Assembly: GCF_900112615.1 (NCBI RefSeq)
Contig: NZ_FOMK01000001.1
Span: 620,001 to 684,000, forward strand
Origin: Chitinophaga sp. CF118
Lineage (GTDB): Bacteria; Bacteroidota; Bacteroidia; Chitinophagales; Chitinophagaceae
Length of the DNA stretch: 64,000 nucleotides
Direction: 5' to 3'
The position numbers and the translations under genes are program-made. A model generated the notes under the pieces. The model made no database searches. It saw only the letters and a list, made by a program, of their open reading frames with translations, and had not been told where the DNA came from. Every line of letters begins with the position of its first letter. Position 1 is the first letter of the stretch. This document shows positions 61,001 through 64,000 of the stretch, one piece after another.

Positions 61001-62933
61001 TTATGTACGTTCAGTATGGTCTTTAGGAGATGGTAGTACTTCTACAGAAAATGATCCGCTACATAACTATATAAGGCCTGGCACCTTCCCTGTTTCTTTA
61101 ACTGTTTATTCTGCGGGTAATTGCGCAAGTGCTCCTGCCGGGCCGAAAAACATCACGATCGCTGGTCCTGATGGTACATTCAGCGTTACACCTGAAACAG
61201 GTTGCTCGCCACTCTCTATTACTATGACAGCGGTATCATCCAATGCAAAAAAATACATCTGGGATTTTGGAAATGGCTATTCCGTTACAACAACTACACC
61301 TACCTCTCCTGCTTATACGTATCCGCAGGAAGGTGTTTATTTCCCGGTAGTATTGCTGGAAGATGATCGTGGATGTAAAGTAGCCGCCCTTGGTAATCCT
61401 AAAGTAGTATCAGATAAAATTCATGCAGATTTCAGTACTGATTTAACCCAGGCGTGTGATGGTGGCACTGTTTTCTTTACAGACAAGACAACCGGAATAT
61501 CAACAGAAATGGGATTAACTCCAACTTTTGCGTGGGACTTTGGTATAACCACCCGCACAGATGATGTAGGTTCAGGTGCTACTCCAACTTTCGATTATAC
61601 AACACCAGGAACATATACAGTTAAACTGACCAGTACCAGCGTTTATGGTTGTGTAGACGATACCACAATGGACATCCTTATAGAACCCAGACCAGTTGCG
61701 GTGATTACTCCGGTAAATCCCATCTGTGCAGGAACATCAGTACAGTTACAGGGACAGGATACCAAAAACCTGCCGAATACCAAATGGGTATGGACTGTAG
61801 CCGGAAAGGATTATAATGTAGTCACTCCTCCGGCCATCACCTTCAATAATGCCGGCAGTCAGCCCGTGCAGCTTGTGATTACTACTGCCAGCGGTAATTG
61901 CAGTGGTACCGATAATAAAACTATTGAAGTATCCGGATTCCCGGCATTACAGCCATCTCCTGCCAGTGCAAGTATCTGCCTTGGAGATGCCATACAGATC
62001 CTGGCAAATACAGATCCAGGTGTACAGATCAACTGGACTGATTATAAAATATCTGACCCTCAAAGCGCCGCTCCAACTGTCAGTCCTGAAATTGATACTG
62101 TTTATCATGTAGTGGTTGAAAATACAGTTGGATGTAAAACAGAAGCTGATGTGCCTGTAAAAGTTTCACAGCCATTCCAGATAACGGTAAGTGATGTGGA
62201 AATGTGTGTAGGAAAAACAGTACAGCTGCAGGCTTCCGGAGCTGTACATTACAGCTGGTCACCAACAACAGGACTCAATAATCCAACAAGTGCCACCCCA
62301 ATAGCCAGTCCGGAAGTAACCACCACCTATCAGGTGACAGGTACAGGCAATGATAATTGCTTTACGGATGTAAAAGATGTTTTGGTAACCGTACATACAT
62401 TACCAACTGTAAATGCAGGAGAAGATGTGGTACTGCCAGTGGGTTCTTCTATACAGATACCGGCTACCATCAGCAGTGATGTTACCAAACTGGAGTGGTT
62501 CCCGCCAAGCGGACTCACTTGCATTGACTGTCTTACACCAACGGCTACACCCAAACAGACCACGGATTATATCTTAACTGCTACCAATCAATATGGTTGT
62601 ATAAGCACTGATGAGATCAATATAAAAATGGTGTGTGAGTCAGGCGTAGTATTCCTGCCTAACACATTCACACCTAACGGTGACGGACAAAACGATATTT
62701 TTTATATCAGGGGAAAAGGAATCAATACAGTGAAATCCTTCAGGATCTATAACCGCTGGGGACAACTGATATTCGAAAGGTCAAATTTCAATATAGAAGA
62801 TGCAGCATACGGTTGGGACGGAAAAGCAAAAGGTGCGCTGGTAGATCCTGATGTATTTGTTTATGTGGCTGAATTGGTTTGTAATACCAATGAGTCATTC
62901 ACACTCAAAGGAAATGTGATGTTACTGAGGTGA
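58059..62933 (+). CDS. Giant PKD-repeat surface protein with type IX (type B) C-terminal domain
   Basis: This 1624-residue exported protein has a signal peptide (LFAILLFTSAKAQAQ), then about 14 PKD-type modules marked by WDFGDG-like motifs (for example WDFGDGGTKS, WNFGDGGTST, WDWGDGSTTP and WTFGDGGTST) to about residue 1200, then three Ig-like or CARDB-like modules. The C-terminus VFLPNTFTPNGDGQNDIFYI is the gliding-motility-associated CHU_C domain used for type IX (type B) secretion. Many modules have a Cys pair, perhaps forming disulphides. Such proteins resemble SprB adhesins. The PorP/SprF gene next to it is the usual partner for export and anchoring. Confidence 0.93.
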   Translation: MKHQHLRRHLLTGYTMLFLFAILLFTSAKAQAQNVAEFTADNWTGCGTAYVQFINQSTPVGGSASWDFGDGGTKSTIWNATRAFNKPGVYVVTLTVTFPDGKTASVKHTVNVYNKPNVKFTTTPVDGCTPLNVTFTDQSTAGDGTISSINWDFGDGNGATGSTATYTYNQGMDIIASSIVTNSFGCTNSADQIIKVKATPQVAFTSSNQGGCKSPVSVNFTNNTSLNTTSSVPVTYEWDFGDGSTSTDMNPTHVYTTKGSFTVTLKATTADGCTQTLVQPNYILVATMQADFSIVEKPCSGINLHFTNTTKPDPVSATWTFSDGSTQNTVDAVKTFAAAGDYDVTMNSITVDGCDATVTKTVHITDPPQASFTILPATACSVPVNATFTATTTGATAWQWDFADGGTATTQNPAHQYTTEGAFNVTLAATSAEGCVATVNNTINIKRPILSISGPTAGCIPVTATYTPSIGSADPVVKYDWNFGDGGTSTVQIPTHTFTVEGNYVVSLTITTQGGCTQTATLPVRVGTPVVVDFTVDKTSGCQPTLFSFTNKSVPAGQEWFWTFEENNGSIGSSSLENPTYVFNSIGKHDVTLVVNNNGCVRQLTKPDYIEIFPPAASFNVAQPDCGNIFQRIFVDASDFGTGTTKIYTWDFGDGTPTSDVPSPTHTYAAAGLYTVILTVDNGSCTSKWSTTVNIITDKPVITPDQTVVCRGTAVNFTMNPVQAGNYINFQWDWGDGSTTPAPANSPVSHTYLAPGVYQVKLTLTDIYMCQHISDPITITVNGSIAGYTINPRQCKDEPISFTDISTTRAGNTIVSWTWDFGDNTAPLTSTTKPVNVTHTYSAISNYPVTLTVKDNTGCTDTYTDIVHIANIVASFGANDSIACLNLPFKFNNSSTEDPLTYAWTFGDGGTSTDKEPLHTYTTPGVYNITLDIVGSTGCTSHAEIKNFLRVPNPIADFTVPSVAADVCPPVKIQLTNNSSDYVRSVWSLGDGSTSTENDPLHNYIRPGTFPVSLTVYSAGNCASAPAGPKNITIAGPDGTFSVTPETGCSPLSITMTAVSSNAKKYIWDFGNGYSVTTTTPTSPAYTYPQEGVYFPVVLLEDDRGCKVAALGNPKVVSDKIHADFSTDLTQACDGGTVFFTDKTTGISTEMGLTPTFAWDFGITTRTDDVGSGATPTFDYTTPGTYTVKLTSTSVYGCVDDTTMDILIEPRPVAVITPVNPICAGTSVQLQGQDTKNLPNTKWVWTVAGKDYNVVTPPAITFNNAGSQPVQLVITTASGNCSGTDNKTIEVSGFPALQPSPASASICLGDAIQILANTDPGVQINWTDYKISDPQSAAPTVSPEIDTVYHVVVENTVGCKTEADVPVKVSQPFQITVSDVEMCVGKTVQLQASGAVHYSWSPTTGLNNPTSATPIASPEVTTTYQVTGTGNDNCFTDVKDVLVTVHTLPTVNAGEDVVLPVGSSIQIPATISSDVTKLEWFPPSGLTCIDCLTPTATPKQTTDYILTATNQYGCISTDEINIKMVCESGVVFLPNTFTPNGDGQNDIFYIRGKGINTVKSFRIYNRWGQLIFERSNFNIEDAAYGWDGKAKGALVDPDVFVYVAELVCNTNESFTLKGNVMLLR

Positions 62934-62971
62934 TGCCACAATATAATACCATACCATAAAAACTTGGCAGC

Positions 62972-64000
62972 ATGAGAATGATTTGTAGAAAACTGTTATT
63001 GGTACTCAGCATTTGTAGCGTACATCAGCTGTCTGCGCAGGATATCCACCTGTCACAGTTTTATGAAACGCCTATTTTGCGTAACCCTGCACTGATAGGT
63101 ATTTTTAATGGAGATTACAGAGTACAGGCTGTTTACCGGAATCAATGGAATAGTGTAACCATCCCGTACCAAACAGGTGCATTGAGTGCGGAACTTAAAT
63201 TCCCGGTAGGTAAAAGTGAAGATTTTCTTACCACAGGGATTCAGTTTACATATGACAGGGCAGGCAGTGCCCGTCTGCAATCCGTGCAAGCCTTACCTGC
63301 GGTGAACTATCATAAGAATCTCAGTCAGACCAAAAACATGTTTCTCTCCCTTGGTTTTATGGGGGGCATTGTACAAAGACAATTTGACGCTACCAAGCTG
63401 ACATTCAATAACCAGTACATGAACGGGCGTTACGACCCCACAGTTGCATCCGGAGAAGAAGGCCACCTGGCATTACGAGGTTATACTTATGTGGATATGG
63501 GGGTAGGTATGAGCTTCAACAGCACTATCGGAGAAGACATCAACTATTTTATAGGTGCTGCACTTTTCCACTTTAACCGTCCTAAAGTATCTTTTTATAA
63601 GGATAACAGTATTACCATGGACCGCAAGATCACTATTAATGCAGGGATCACCATCCCGGTTGATGAAAGGGTAAAAGTAATCGGGCAGTATAATCAGTTA
63701 CATATGGGCAGCTATTCAGAATACATTGGTGGCGCCCTGGTAGGGTACAGCCTGCTGGATCAGGGATTGGAAAGTACCCGTGCAATATATGGAGGATTAC
63801 TGTTGCGCTGGAATGATGCTATTATTCCTTCCTTCCGCCTGGATATGGAAACTTATGAAATTGGGTTAAGCTATGATGCAAACATTTCCAAGCTCAAAAC
63901 TGCCAGTCAGACTTTTGGCGGATTTGAATTATCTCTTGTATTCAAAGGTTTCCTGAACAGTCGCAACAGTACACTGGAAAGTGTACATTGCCCAAGATTT
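62972..64000 (+). CDS. PorP/SprF family type IX secretion membrane protein, runs to window edge
   Basis: This outer-membrane protein of the PorP/SprF family is needed to place SprB-like adhesins at the surface. The visible 343 codons begin with a signal peptide (LLLVLSICSVHQLSAQD) followed by the family opening LSQFYETPILRNPALIGIFN. The barrel region has typical glycine and aromatic-rich strands (FLSLGFMGGIVQRQFD, LALRGYTYVDMGVGMSF, YSLLDQGLESTRAIYGGLLL). The end CPRF at base 64000 is the usual last residues of the family, so the stop codon probably lies just outside. It starts 38 bp after the PKD gene and is likely in its operon. Confidence 0.92.
   Translation, partial: MRMICRKLLLVLSICSVHQLSAQDIHLSQFYETPILRNPALIGIFNGDYRVQAVYRNQWNSVTIPYQTGALSAELKFPVGKSEDFLTTGIQFTYDRAGSARLQSVQALPAVNYHKNLSQTKNMFLSLGFMGGIVQRQFDATKLTFNNQYMNGRYDPTVASGEEGHLALRGYTYVDMGVGMSFNSTIGEDINYFIGAALFHFNRPKVSFYKDNSITMDRKITINAGITIPVDERVKVIGQYNQLHMGSYSEYIGGALVGYSLLDQGLESTRAIYGGLLLRWNDAIIPSFRLDMETYEIGLSYDANISKLKTASQTFGGFELSLVFKGFLNSRNSTLESVHCPRF

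Overview
The window looks like a chromosomal segment of a Bacteroidota bacterium of the Chitinophaga type. The evidence is two tandem SusC/SusD pairs, a type IX-secreted PKD protein beside a PorP/SprF protein, promoters of the TAnnTTTG type, and a DarA/DarB flexirubin-type locus. No rRNA, tRNA, CRISPR array or transposase was seen. All assignments come from reading the sequence; no database search was run.

Region 1 (1-7531, minus strand) is one end of a dialkylresorcinol/flexirubin-type cluster. In transcription order it holds darA, darB, a small unknown gene, a BtrH-like acyltransferase candidate, a two-gene ABC-2 exporter, an acyl carrier protein and a ketosynthase that runs off the left edge. 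Region 2 (7836-18798) is housekeeping and regulation: a methyltransferase and a DUF2807 lipoprotein, guaA, a periplasmic-binding-fold lipoprotein, Lrp and AraC regulators, a SnoaL-like protein, an S66 peptidase, and the helicase-PdeM half of the ligase-associated repair system.

Region 3 (18798-21735) is a small accessory patch. An HDAC-like gene is followed by an unknown 350-codon gene. Directly after that lies a second copy of the last 81 bp of the HDAC gene, differing only at synonymous positions; this is the footprint expected of an insertion into a gene 3' end. A DUF6934-type gene with a tiny partner follows.

Region 4 (21891-28425) is a probable damage-response module. It has a self-cleaving HTH-S24 repressor and a dinB-dnaE mutagenic polymerase operon. 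Both promoters carry inverted pairs of the same hexamer, TTAGTA/TACTAA, next to the -7 box. I regard this as the most interesting candidate system in the window.

Region 5 (28455-44476) holds aspartate kinase, an Ldh-family dehydrogenase, DUF3467, two SusD-SusC pairs (the first preceded by three 86-bp tandem repeats, the second by a long leader with a terminator-like hairpin) and two outer-membrane proteins. Region 6 (44568-57835) is mostly core: deoxynucleoside kinase, trpS, gatC, two ABC ATPases, a cobalamin adenosyltransferase, DUF2795, fabI, recN, a TPR protein, a zinc-ribbon protein, Nif3, an ORF6N protein and an M32 carboxypeptidase. Region 7 (58059-64000) is the large PKD surface protein and its PorP/SprF partner, which reaches the right edge.
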